Source: Gammaproteobacteria bacterium
GTDB lineage: Bacteria; Pseudomonadota; Gammaproteobacteria; SZUA-229
NCBI GenBank assembly: GCA_030637945.1
Contig: DAOWFN010000096.1
Location: 1-13,036 of the forward strand
Direction: 5' to 3'
DNA: 13,036 nucleotides
Shown here: positions 1 to 6,323 of the stretch, piece by piece
How the letters are laid out: every line of letters begins with the position of its first letter
Position numbering within the stretch: the stretch's first letter is position 1
The notes under the pieces: generated by a model
Told to the model about the DNA's origin: nothing
The model's input: the letters and a program-made list of their open reading frames with translations, nothing else
Database searches by the model: none
Made by a program: the position numbers and the translations under genes

Positions 1-510
1 AAACGGACCGTAGAATCAACAGGACAATCTGAATTTCGAGCAGGCGTAGAAACAAAAAACAAACATGTCGATCTCAGCAATGAATTTGTTCGTCAGTTTT
101 ATGGTGACGTCATGTTGTTTTCTATGGAAAAAATTACTGATGCAGGTTTTCCAGACGCCCCGGTAAACGAAGAAGCCATACAAACGATAATCAAACAGAT
201 ATATACAACCATCAAGGATATATACACCGACAAACACGATACGATCCTTCGATTAAAAACCGATATCCACCTACAGCTAAATGATAACAATCATTGGTGG
301 AATAACTCTTCAGAACACAGCAGAGACTTTACCGAAGCATTACTGAACTTCGACACCTTCTTAAATAATATTCAGTCAAACTTTGACGAAAACTCTGACG
401 CTTACAAGCAGATAACATCTTTATCTGATGTTGAAAAAAATCTTGATAATATCCTTAAAGCTATCCTGCATTACAGCGACGACTGTATAAGTTGGAACAA
501 CCTTCATTAG
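1..510 (+). CDS. Unknown protein, C-terminal part (5' end outside window)
   Basis: The frame is open from the first base of the window to a TAG at 508-510, so this is the last 169 residues of a longer protein; a methionine at 112 is only an internal codon. The visible part is hydrophilic, predicted mostly helical, with many Asp, Asn, Lys and Ile residues and no membrane segment, signal or Cys motif. I do not recognise a family. It ends 29 bases before the sulfotransferase-like gene on the same strand, so the two are probably co-transcribed and may share a job in modifying a surface glycan, but this rests only on position. Confidence is high for coding and nil for function. Confidence 0.7.
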   Translation, partial: KRTVESTGQSEFRAGVETKNKHVDLSNEFVRQFYGDVMLFSMEKITDAGFPDAPVNEEAIQTIIKQIYTTIKDIYTDKHDTILRLKTDIHLQLNDNNHWWNNSSEHSRDFTEALLNFDTFLNNIQSNFDENSDAYKQITSLSDVEKNLDNILKAILHYSDDCISWNNLH

Positions 511-539
511 AGTGCTCTACAGAAAACACATTTATTGCA

Positions 540-1070
540 ATGAATATTTTTGTGCTTAATTCCGGACGCTGTGGCTCAACCACCTTCATCAAATCTTGCC
601 GGCACATCACAAATTATTCTTCTGCGCACGAGTCCTTGCTGTCAAAAACCGGGCAGCAACGATTTGATTATCCTGAAAATCATATCGAAGCTGACAATCG
701 ACTATCCTGGCTTCTTGGTCGATTAGATAAAGCCTATGGCAACGATGCATATTACGTACACTTGACTCGCAACAGACACGATACTGCCAACAGTTTTTCG
801 AAACGTATTGATCTTGGTATCTTAAAAGCTTACGAACAAGGCATACTAATGCATGAACAACACGAGATGCCAACGCTCGATATCGCCAATGATTACATCG
901 AAACCGTTGATAGTAATATAAAACTCTTCCTTAAAGACAAAACCAACAAGATGGATATTGCACTCGAAACGATAAAAACGGATTTCACGGACTTCTGGGA
1001 AAATATTAATGCGGCTGGAGATATCACTGCAGCCTTAAGAGAATGGGATATTATGTACAACGCTTCCTGA
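540..1070 (+). CDS. Small sulfotransferase-like protein
   Basis: A 176-residue protein with the two PAPS-binding signatures of sulfotransferases. The N-terminal strand-loop NIFVLNSGRCGSTTF (residues 2-16) matches the 5'-phosphosulfate loop. HLTRNRHDTANSFSKR (74-89) holds Arg77 and Ser85, whose 8-residue spacing is that of the 3'-phosphate-binding Arg/Ser pair. Such enzymes move sulfate from PAPS to a hydroxyl or amine of a sugar or small molecule; the acceptor here is unknown. The start is set at ATG 540 because the P-loop strand begins there. A TTG at 492 would add 16 unrelated residues and overlap the previous gene. No good ribosome-binding site is seen, so translation may be coupled to the upstream gene. 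At 176 residues it is shorter than typical sulfotransferases (roughly 250-300), so it is a compact variant or not an active enzyme. Confidence 0.7.
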   Translation: MNIFVLNSGRCGSTTFIKSCRHITNYSSAHESLLSKTGQQRFDYPENHIEADNRLSWLLGRLDKAYGNDAYYVHLTRNRHDTANSFSKRIDLGILKAYEQGILMHEQHEMPTLDIANDYIETVDSNIKLFLKDKTNKMDIALETIKTDFTDFWENINAAGDITAALREWDIMYNAS

Positions 1071-1104
1071 TATGTAAAACACTGGACTAATATAACTATT
1101 CTTT

Positions 1105-1175
1105 GTCATCCAGTGCGAAGCCGAAGGATCTAGCAACCAAGGCCGCCAGGATCCTTCACTAGCGTTCAGGGTGAC
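1105..1175. repeat. Dispersed imperfect palindrome, copy 1
   Basis: Left arm 1105-1131 and right arm 1148-1175 form an imperfect inverted repeat: the ends GTCA-CC and GAAGGATC pair, the middle is diverged. The right arm matches copy 2 (11057-11083) at 23 of 27 positions in the same orientation. The wording (GATCCTTCACT...CGTTCAGG) resembles a class of short intergenic palindromes common in many bacterial genomes. It sits between convergent gene ends, where its hairpin could stop transcription or protect 3' ends. The right arm overlaps the end of the methyltransferase gene on the - strand. Confidence 0.75.
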
Positions 1176-1773
1176 GGCTTAAAATAGCGCAGCCACGTTC
1201 ATTTTCTATATACTCAGAAGCAAACTCTGGGCACTCCTTTAACCAACGCCTGACCAACGCGAGTTCATCGTCCCTGGCCGCATCATCTAAAAATATTGCA
1301 CAATGTTTTGCGAGATTATTATTCAACAAAGACAATGCCGGATAGCGAGAGAATTTCTGTATGAATCCCGGCGGCCCGTCTATAACAAGCAGATCGATCT
1401 CTACATCAGGGAAATTTTTTAGATCATACCATTGATACTTTTCTGCATGCACCACTACACTTTTCAGTGGTGCATGAATAACATCACAGTGACCAGTCAA
1501 CGAAAAATCTTTTAACTGTTGTCGCGTTTTATGCACATATTCTTCACCATTTTCAAGGCTATAAACATGACCGCACTGGTTTAACTGACAGCATTTCGAC
1601 AAAACAAGACTACTCGTCCCACTGCTGCACTCGACAATGTTCAAAGGTCTATTATCTAAACAATAATCACTGATGATTTTTAGAAAGTCTGGTGCTGCTG
1701 ACCAGTCTTTTGTTACAGGCAAAGGTTTTTCAAAACCCAATAATTTTTCTATGTCCTGATATGACAAAGCCAT
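1159..1773 (-). CDS. Class I SAM-dependent methyltransferase (Methyltransf_24-like)
   Basis: A 204-residue cytosolic Rossmann-fold methyltransferase. Residues 45-59 (NIVECSSGTSSLVLS) are motif I with the Gly-rich SAM loop and acidic Glu48. VYSLENG (70-76) gives Glu74, expected to bind the SAM ribose. DLLVIDGPPG (127-136) and FLDDAARDD (161-169) resemble the acidic, metal- or substrate-binding region of the O-methyltransferase-like Methyltransf_24 group. The substrate is unknown; relatives often sit in surface-sugar gene clusters, and a sulfotransferase-like gene faces it here. No clear ribosome-binding site precedes the ATG. An upstream hairpin with a U-tract (1797-1827) separates it from the Cys-rich gene, so it is expressed by read-through or from an unseen promoter. 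The last residues RHPER and the TAG stop lie inside a dispersed repeat, so the native C-terminus has probably been replaced. Confidence 0.8.
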   Translation of the reverse strand: MALSYQDIEKLLGFEKPLPVTKDWSAAPDFLKIISDYCLDNRPLNIVECSSGTSSLVLSKCCQLNQCGHVYSLENGEEYVHKTRQQLKDFSLTGHCDVIHAPLKSVVVHAEKYQWYDLKNFPDVEIDLLVIDGPPGFIQKFSRYPALSLLNNNLAKHCAIFLDDAARDDELALVRRWLKECPEFASEYIENERGCAILSRHPER

Positions 1774-1796
1774 GTAATTTTTTTCAAAAAACAGCT

Positions 1797-1827
1797 ATAA
1801 AACAAAAGGCAGCTAAAAAGCCGCCTT
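1797..1827 (-). terminator. Intrinsic terminator after the Cys-rich gene
   Basis: On the - strand AAGGC-G-GCT pairs with AGC-T-GCCTT around a TTTT loop (stem 1827-1806), then TTTTGTTTTA follows. It lies about 30 bases after the stop of the Cys-rich protein gene and about 23 bases before the methyltransferase ATG, so it could also limit expression of the latter. Confidence 0.7.
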
Positions 1828-1857
1828 CATCGTATGCGCATCAATTAATTAACAAAC

Positions 1858-2049
1858 TTATGATTGACTTGCCATATCCTGACCACAACACATAGGTGAT
1901 TTCACCATACCATGACCATCAGGGCATTTTGAAACATGCACAGTCGTACCATCATCTGTAGTGATCGTATCATGCACTAACTCTTTACCACACTCAGCGC
2001 AAGTCATCGAACCAATACCCATACCACATACTTCACATTTGTAAGCCAT
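1858..2049 (-). CDS. Small Cys-rich zinc-ribbon-like protein
   Basis: A 63-residue soluble protein with seven cysteines: Cys5-x2-Cys8, Cys17-x2-Cys20, Cys42 and the pair Cys54-Cys55. The first four make a compact treble-clef or zinc-ribbon-type metal site. The C-terminal half, KCPDGHGMVKSPMCCGQDM (41-59), looks like a second conserved block, with His26, His38 and His46 as further possible ligands. I recall similar small proteins ending in MCCGxDM in diverse bacteria, but none with a known function. A ribosome-binding site (AAAGGTAA) lies just before the ATG, and an AT-rich TATATAATATAG about 40 bases upstream is a plausible -10. It has its own terminator, so it is a single-gene unit. Zinc, iron or redox roles are possible; nothing in the context decides between them. 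Confidence 0.8.
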   Translation of the reverse strand: MAYKCEVCGMGIGSMTCAECGKELVHDTITTDDGTTVHVSKCPDGHGMVKSPMCCGQDMASQS

Positions 2050-2106
2050 TTTTTATTACCTTTATCATTCGAAATATATTATCTATCTATATTATATAAA
2101 TAAGTC

Positions 2107-2169
2107 CCGCTAGTAAATTCTAATAACATTTGAACGTAATTAGCCATACATTTACTACTGAAATAGCGG
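2107..2169 (-). terminator. Bulged stem-loop 3' of the pagL-like gene
   Basis: CCGCTAGTAAAT (2107-2118) pairs with ATTTACTA (2150-2157) and GCGG (2166-2169), leaving an 8-base bulge; inside, CTAAT (2120-2124) pairs with ATTAG (2139-2143). On the - strand it starts 8 bases after the pagL-like stop and is followed by GACTTATTTATATAA. It could terminate that transcript. It also sits directly upstream of the Cys-rich gene's putative promoter, so a regulatory role is an alternative. Confidence 0.4.
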
Positions 2170-2176
2170 AGTTAAA

Positions 2177-2746
2177 TCAATCACTAATCACCGGTATGCA
2201 TATAGAAAAAACGAGCGCCTCCGTACCTGGGTTTTGACTGGAAATACCACCATTAGATAGATGAAAAATAGCTACACCAGCGCGTATTTTATTTTTAAAC
2301 TGATAAGCAATCTCCACACCTGACCTGAATTCAAGATCATTCCCCAGATTAATTTCATCGCTGTCATTAAAAATACCTATACCAAAACTAGGTATCAGTA
2401 TCCATCGTCGATTTAAATAAAAATCATGCCTGAGATCACTATAGACAAAATTTGCACCATTGTTAGACCTGGCTGCACCGACTGCAGGGATCAAACGAAA
2501 GCCACCTGGACCTGAAAATGATTTAAAACGATATTCCAAGCCGTAACGTTGTGGCCCGTCCAGATCATCGAGTATCCCAATCTGGCCAGCCGTTATATTA
2601 AACATTTCATATTCCTGGCGATCTTCGGCGATGACATAAGAATTTATTGTCAGAACGACGGATAGCAATATGGCTGACCCAATATAACCGAAGGAAGAAA
2701 TCAGGTATGAATGCAAGCTTAACTTATACCATTTTGTTACTGTCAT
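2177..2746 (-). CDS. pagL: Lipid A 3-O-deacylase, PagL family
   Basis: An outer-membrane beta-barrel acyloxyacyl hydrolase expected to remove the 3-O-linked acyl chain of lipid A. Residues 1-41 contain a basic start and a long hydrophobic segment ending near VIAED, consistent with a signal peptide. The rest has alternating barrel strands. The C-terminal block FHLSNGGISSQNPGTE carries the catalytic triad pattern His162, Ser164, Glu176 with Asn165; the His-Ser (2) and Ser-Glu (12) spacings equal those of Pseudomonas PagL as I recall it (His126, Ser128, Glu140). The protein ends in a strand close to the C-terminus, as barrels do. The ATG at 2746 is chosen; an in-frame GTG at 2755 would add three residues, and neither has a clear ribosome-binding site. 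It appears to be transcribed alone, apart from the lipid A genes at 8.8-13 kb. Confidence 0.87.
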   Translation of the reverse strand: MTVTKWYKLSLHSYLISSFGYIGSAILLSVVLTINSYVIAEDRQEYEMFNITAGQIGILDDLDGPQRYGLEYRFKSFSGPGGFRLIPAVGAARSNNGANFVYSDLRHDFYLNRRWILIPSFGIGIFNDSDEINLGNDLEFRSGVEIAYQFKNKIRAGVAIFHLSNGGISSQNPGTEALVFSICIPVISD

Positions 2747-2773
2747 AGCATGCACAGAAACTATTATTTGATA

Positions 2774-2779
2774 ATTATA
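2774..2779 (-). promoter_or_regulatory. Candidate -10 box for the pagL-like gene
   Basis: A perfect TATAAT on the - strand lies 27 bases before the ATG. No good -35 hexamer is found at 16-18 bases upstream, so this may be an activator-dependent promoter or a chance match in AT-rich DNA. Confidence 0.35.
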
Positions 2780-2874
2780 GATTCTTGGACACAGCTTTTA
2801 GTTCCTCGTTCATAAATATAACAGATCAACAAAAGGGACTATTTATTAAATTTAAACTCGATAACGTATTAACA

Positions 2875-2910
2875 AAACCTGCAAGCCTCATCCTGAAGGC
2901 TTGCAGGTTT
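2875..2910 (-). terminator. Strong hairpin terminator after the di-iron protein gene
   Basis: A perfect 13-bp stem (2875-2887 with 2898-2910) around a 10-base loop begins 5 bases after the TAA of the di-iron protein gene. On the - strand the stem ends in GGTTT and runs into TGTTAATA, a modest U-tract, so the hairpin may also act as an mRNA 3'-end stabiliser. Confidence 0.8.
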
Positions 2911-2915
2911 CAATT

Positions 2916-3578
2916 TTACGCGGCTAATGGCTGAGCCAGCTCATCTAATATCTGTTGTCTTCGTTGCAGCACTGTTTGAACGACTTCTTGATAATCAGCA
3001 CCCACCGCATTAAACATCGCCGGCACATCTATACCAAGGCCGTGTAAGGTATCATCCAGAAAATCTAATCTTGCAGGGATCGACTCCAGATAGGCAGAAC
3101 ATTTCTTCTCAGGTAATTTAGACAGCTCATCTCGCAATTTTCCCAGACCAAACGCAACATGATCTATTTCATCTTGCAGCGGTGTTTTAAGCGATTGCCG
3201 TGTTCCCGGGTCTGCCATTGGCACTACCTGTTCTACCGCCTCACTTCCCAGTGCTTCCACACAAACATACATATCTGTTAAAAAATCCAGCCAGCTGAGG
3301 GAACGGAAATGTTGCAGGAACATTTCTTGCTGCAGCTCACCAAAAACAGGCGTGGTATCTGTACCGAATTTTTTAATCCAGCTCTGTTGGATACGCACAT
3401 GGCGGCTCTCATCGCCCACCTGCTTCGCCATAAACAATCGGCTTTCATCATCCGGTGCATCGGCAATGCGCTCTGCCACTGCACGCATAATTAAATAATC
3501 GATCTGTGTATACATCACGAGCAAACGCCCCATTGAGGCTTTATAAACTATGTCATTCACGATTTCATTTTGTTTCAT
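2916..3578 (-). CDS. Ferritin-like di-iron protein, PaaA/PaaC-like
   Basis: A 220-residue all-helical soluble protein with two ExxH motifs: Glu57-x2-His60 (GDESRH) and Glu137-x2-His140 (QDEIDH). Glu108 (VEALG) lies 29 residues before the second. This is the four-helix carboxylate-bridged di-iron pattern, and spacing around the first half resembles PaaA of phenylacetyl-CoA epoxidase. The residue at the first-helix ligand position appears to be Asp27, 30 residues before Glu57, instead of the usual Glu. The protein may be an oxygenase or oxidase, but no reductase or other Paa subunit is nearby, so the substrate is unknown. A strong ribosome-binding site (GAGGAGG) supports the start and suggests high expression. 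With its own 3' hairpin it is a single-gene unit. Tail residues 196-220 form a charged helix. Family confidence is good, function unknown. Confidence 0.75.
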   Translation of the reverse strand: MKQNEIVNDIVYKASMGRLLVMYTQIDYLIMRAVAERIADAPDDESRLFMAKQVGDESRHVRIQQSWIKKFGTDTTPVFGELQQEMFLQHFRSLSWLDFLTDMYVCVEALGSEAVEQVVPMADPGTRQSLKTPLQDEIDHVAFGLGKLRDELSKLPEKKCSAYLESIPARLDFLDDTLHGLGIDVPAMFNAVGADYQEVVQTVLQRRQQILDELAQPLAA

Positions 3579-3857
3579 TTCAAGCCCTCCTCAATAATTA
3601 ATCACTAAGCAATTATGCTGGCAACAATATAAATAGAAGGTTCAGTAATTACTCACAATTATCTACACAAAATAATATTCCATTATCGGTACGATACGCT
3701 TCAAATAAGACTTGCATTTACTGACTACCTACTATCATTCACTATCGAATCAGCTTACTGAACCTGATTTAGGGGATTTTATTGCTCATGTGACAAAACA
3801 TCTCAACAGTTTCGTGAAATAATTTGAAAATAAAAAAATACAAGCTATATATGATAA
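3579..3857. other. 279-base intergenic region between divergent genes
   Basis: No credible gene is present. It holds the leaders of the di-iron gene (- strand) and the small membrane protein gene (+ strand). A perfect 11-bp inverted repeat, AGGTTCAGTAA at 3638-3648 and TTACTGAACCT at 3755-3765, flanks 106 bases. The right end is strongly A-rich and contains a sigma-70-like promoter. Confidence 0.6.
3824..3851 (+). promoter_or_regulatory. Sigma-70-like promoter of the small membrane protein gene
   Basis: TTGAAA (3824-3829), a 16-base A-rich spacer, then TATATA (3846-3851). The predicted start of transcription, 6-8 bases downstream, falls on or next to the ATG at 3858, which implies a leaderless or nearly leaderless message. 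Confidence 0.5.
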
Positions 3858-4181
3858 ATGTTAATTCAGATTCATTCTAACTTATTCTTATATTACAGGT
3901 TATTTTTTATCGCCTTATTCTTACTGCTGGGTATCTCTGGCGTAGGAATCGTGGTACTGGAATACTATGCTGGCATCGATGTTGTGACAATAGACTCAGA
4001 GTTTGAAAAGGAAGCCTTATATACCACTTCGGTAGTGATAGGCATACTTGGACTTACCGTTGCTCTCATAATGATTTTTTTGATGCAGGAAAGGCGCAGC
4101 TCGACTTCTGACCGAAGACAACTGGCCAGGTCTTTAGACTTTCCTGACAGACGAAGCAGCACCGACAGAAGATCTAAATAA
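3858..4181 (+). CDS. Small two-helix inner-membrane protein with RRSST-DRR tail
   Basis: A 107-residue protein with membrane segments at about residues 14-36 and 56-77, joined by a short acidic periplasmic loop (DVVTIDSEFEKE). The 30-residue basic cytoplasmic tail has two similar blocks, RRSSTSDRR (79-87) and DRRSSTDRR (97-105). Tails with repeated DRR/ERR motifs occur in many uncharacterised gammaproteobacterial proteins; I know no assigned function. A stop codon (TAA at 3855-3857) lies directly before the ATG in the same frame, and the next internal methionines fall inside the second membrane segment, so the start is secure although no ribosome-binding site precedes it. The gene stands alone, divergent from the di-iron gene and convergent with thiC. 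Confidence 0.7.
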   Translation: MLIQIHSNLFLYYRLFFIALFLLLGISGVGIVVLEYYAGIDVVTIDSEFEKEALYTTSVVIGILGLTVALIMIFLMQERRSSTSDRRQLARSLDFPDRRSSTDRRSK

Positions 4182-4212
4182 TTTTTCCTGTGGGAATCTT
4201 TACAATAAATTA

Positions 4213-4235
4213 ATGCGTCTCGCCCATGAGCGCAT
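4213..4235 (-). terminator. Short hairpin at the thiC 3' end
   Basis: ATGCG (4213-4217) pairs with CGCAT (4231-4235), and CTC (4219-4221) pairs with GAG (4228-4230), with one bulged base. On the - strand it lies 6 bases after the thiC stop and leads into TAATTTATT. It is a weak candidate terminator, possibly serving both convergent genes. Confidence 0.45.
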
Positions 4236-4241
4236 AAACCA

Positions 4242-6134
4242 TCACGCCTTCGAATATATCTCCGAACCCGCTTTTTTAAACTCTTCTGCTTTTTGTTTCA
4301 TGCCTTCATCAAAAGCGATTTCGATATTATCTATGCCTTCTTTCGCCGCGTACTCCCTGACGTCTTGTGAGATTTTCATGCTGCAAAATTTTGGCCCACA
4401 CATCGAACAGAAGTGCGCGACCTTATGTGCGTCTTTTGGCATGGTTTCATCGTGGTATTCACGGGCACGTTCCGGATCAAGCGCCAGGCGGAACTGATCT
4501 TGCCAACGGAATTCAAAACGCGCTTTTGACATAGCGTTATCACGAACCTGTGCTCCGGGATGGCCTTTCGCCAGATCTGCTGCGTGTGCCGAGATCTTGT
4601 AAGTGATGATACCTGTACGAACATCTTCTTTATTCGGTAAACCCAGATGTTCTTTCGGCGTGACATAACACAGCATCGCGCAACCATACCAACCGATCTG
4701 TGCGGCACCGATGCCTGAAGTAATATGGTCGTATCCGGGAGCGATATCTGTAGTCAATGGTCCTAGCGTATAGAAAGGCGCTTCGAAACAATCTTCCAGC
4801 TCTTTATCCATATTCTCTTTGATCATCTGCATAGGAACATGACCAGGACCTTCGATCATCACCTGCACATCATGTTGCCAGGCAATTTTTGTGAGTTCAC
4901 CCAGGGTTTCCAGTTCGCCGAACTGCGCTTCATCGTTCGCATCGGCAATCGAGCCCGGACGCAGGCCATCGCCTAATGAAAATGACACATCATAGGCTTT
5001 CATGATCTCACAGATATCTTCGAAATGGGTGTAGAGGAAACTTTCCTGGTGGTGCGCGAGACACCATTTCGCCATGATAGAGCCGCCACGTGAGACGATT
5101 CCAGTAACTCGTTTTGCGGTCATCGGCACATATTTAAGGCGGACGCCGGCATGGATAGTGAAATAATCAACGCCCTGTTCTGCCTGCTCTATCAATGTGT
5201 CTTTGAACACTTCCCAGGTCAGATCTTCAGCAATCCCACCGACTTTTTCCAACGCCTGATAGATAGGCACTGTACCGATTGGCACAGGTGAGTTACGAAG
5301 TATCCACTCACGCGTCTCATGAATATTTTTACCCGTTGATAGATCCATGATGGTGTCGGAACCCCAACGGATACCCCACACCATTTTTTCAACCTCTTCC
5401 GTTATACTCGAAGTAACCGCTGAATTGCCGAGATTACCGTTAATTTTGACCAGGAAGTTACGGCCGATAATCATTGGCTCGAGTTCAGGGTGATTGATGT
5501 TAGCCGGAATAATGGCACGGCCACTGGCGACTTCATCACGCACGAATTCTGCGGTAATCTCTGTCGGCAAATTGGCACCAAACGACATACCCGGGTGTTG
5601 CATCAACACTTTTTTATATTCGGGGTCTTTACGCAGCTCCTGCAGCTTCATGCTCTCACGGATAGCGATATACTCCATTTCCGGGGTAACAATACCCTGC
5701 CTGGCATAGTGCATCTGTGATACATTTTTTCCGGCTATAGCTCGACGCGGCATCCTGATGTGCTCAAAACGCAGATTGGCTAACTCCGGATCATTCTGGC
5801 GTTGCTGGCCGTAATCAGAAGTCGGACCGGCAAGTTCTTCTGTATCATCTCGTTCTTCAATCCATCTACTACGCACATCGCCCAGACCCTGCAATAAGTT
5901 AATCTGCACGCTGGGGTCGGTGTATGGACCAGATGTGTCATACACCGGAATTGGCGGATTTTTTTCGGCACCAAAGCTTGAATCAGTGTCTTCAAGATGG
6001 ATCTCGCGCATCGGTACCTGTATGTCCGGGCGCGAACCCTCTACATATATCTTTGTTGAGCCATCAAGCGGTTTTGTCGAATCAGATGACAGCTCAGCTG
6101 CGCGATCAAGAAAATCTTGTGGAATAGCACTCAT
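4242..6134 (-). CDS. thiC: Phosphomethylpyrimidine synthase ThiC
   Basis: ThiC is a radical-SAM enzyme that converts aminoimidazole ribotide to 4-amino-5-hydroxymethyl-2-methylpyrimidine phosphate in thiamine synthesis. The 630-residue length matches bacterial ThiC. Visible are the N-terminal ThiC-associated region (IYVEGSRPDIQVPMREIHL, about 28-46), the barrel with the conserved blocks MIIGRNFLVKINGNLGNSAV and SLGDGLRPGS and the stretch MIEGPGHVPMQMI, and the C-terminal [4Fe-4S] motif Cys576-x2-Cys579-x4-Cys584 (CSMCGPKFC). No key residue seems to be missing. The ATG start agrees with the usual ThiC N-terminus, though its ribosome-binding site is weak. No other thi gene is adjacent. The leader does not contain the CTGAGA and ACCTGATC-type elements of a TPP riboswitch. 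It runs divergently from the PIMT-like operon. Confidence 0.97.
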   Translation of the reverse strand: MSAIPQDFLDRAAELSSDSTKPLDGSTKIYVEGSRPDIQVPMREIHLEDTDSSFGAEKNPPIPVYDTSGPYTDPSVQINLLQGLGDVRSRWIEERDDTEELAGPTSDYGQQRQNDPELANLRFEHIRMPRRAIAGKNVSQMHYARQGIVTPEMEYIAIRESMKLQELRKDPEYKKVLMQHPGMSFGANLPTEITAEFVRDEVASGRAIIPANINHPELEPMIIGRNFLVKINGNLGNSAVTSSITEEVEKMVWGIRWGSDTIMDLSTGKNIHETREWILRNSPVPIGTVPIYQALEKVGGIAEDLTWEVFKDTLIEQAEQGVDYFTIHAGVRLKYVPMTAKRVTGIVSRGGSIMAKWCLAHHQESFLYTHFEDICEIMKAYDVSFSLGDGLRPGSIADANDEAQFGELETLGELTKIAWQHDVQVMIEGPGHVPMQMIKENMDKELEDCFEAPFYTLGPLTTDIAPGYDHITSGIGAAQIGWYGCAMLCYVTPKEHLGLPNKEDVRTGIITYKISAHAADLAKGHPGAQVRDNAMSKARFEFRWQDQFRLALDPERAREYHDETMPKDAHKVAHFCSMCGPKFCSMKISQDVREYAAKEGIDNIEIAFDEGMKQKAEEFKKAGSEIYSKA

Positions 6135-6296
6135 AAATTTGAACCAGTTTTATTCATGGAAATAACAGAGCACCATGATACCCGATTCTGCTACTCAATA
6201 AAGACACAACCACTATGTCATTCGCTATTTCAGCCAATTAACCCGCTATTAACCATTTAAATAGTAAGGATAATTTAGATAAATCGTCACAGCGAC

Positions 6297-6323
6297 CTAC
6301 CCTGGCGCGCACTCACAGGGTAG
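6297..6323. promoter_or_regulatory. Perfect inverted repeat, candidate operator of the PIMT-like operon
   Basis: CTACCCTG (6297-6304) and CAGGGTAG (6316-6323) are exact reverse complements with an 11-base spacer, so half-site centres are 19 bases apart. The right half overlaps TAGAAT (6321-6326), a possible -10 for the PIMT-like gene 41 bases before its ATG; there is no good -35. A repressor site or a small RNA hairpin are both possible. Confidence 0.4.

Noticed and set aside
492..539. TTG start giving a 16-residue longer sulfotransferase-like protein
   Set aside because: The extra residues are unlike the family, overlap the upstream gene, and the P-loop strand begins at the ATG at 540.
2158..2168. 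CTGAAATAGCG also found on the - strand of the thiC leader near 6227-6237
   Set aside because: An 11-base match without flanking similarity is compatible with chance in this AT-rich window.
2747..2755. GTG start of the pagL-like gene
   Set aside because: It adds only three residues, has no ribosome-binding site, and an ATG lies at 2746; still possible, but less likely.
4213..4497. Open frame on the + strand antisense to thiC
   Set aside because: It lies wholly opposite the conserved 3' end of thiC and has no recognisable protein features; the same applies to the + strand frames at 5490-5720 and 5920-6165.
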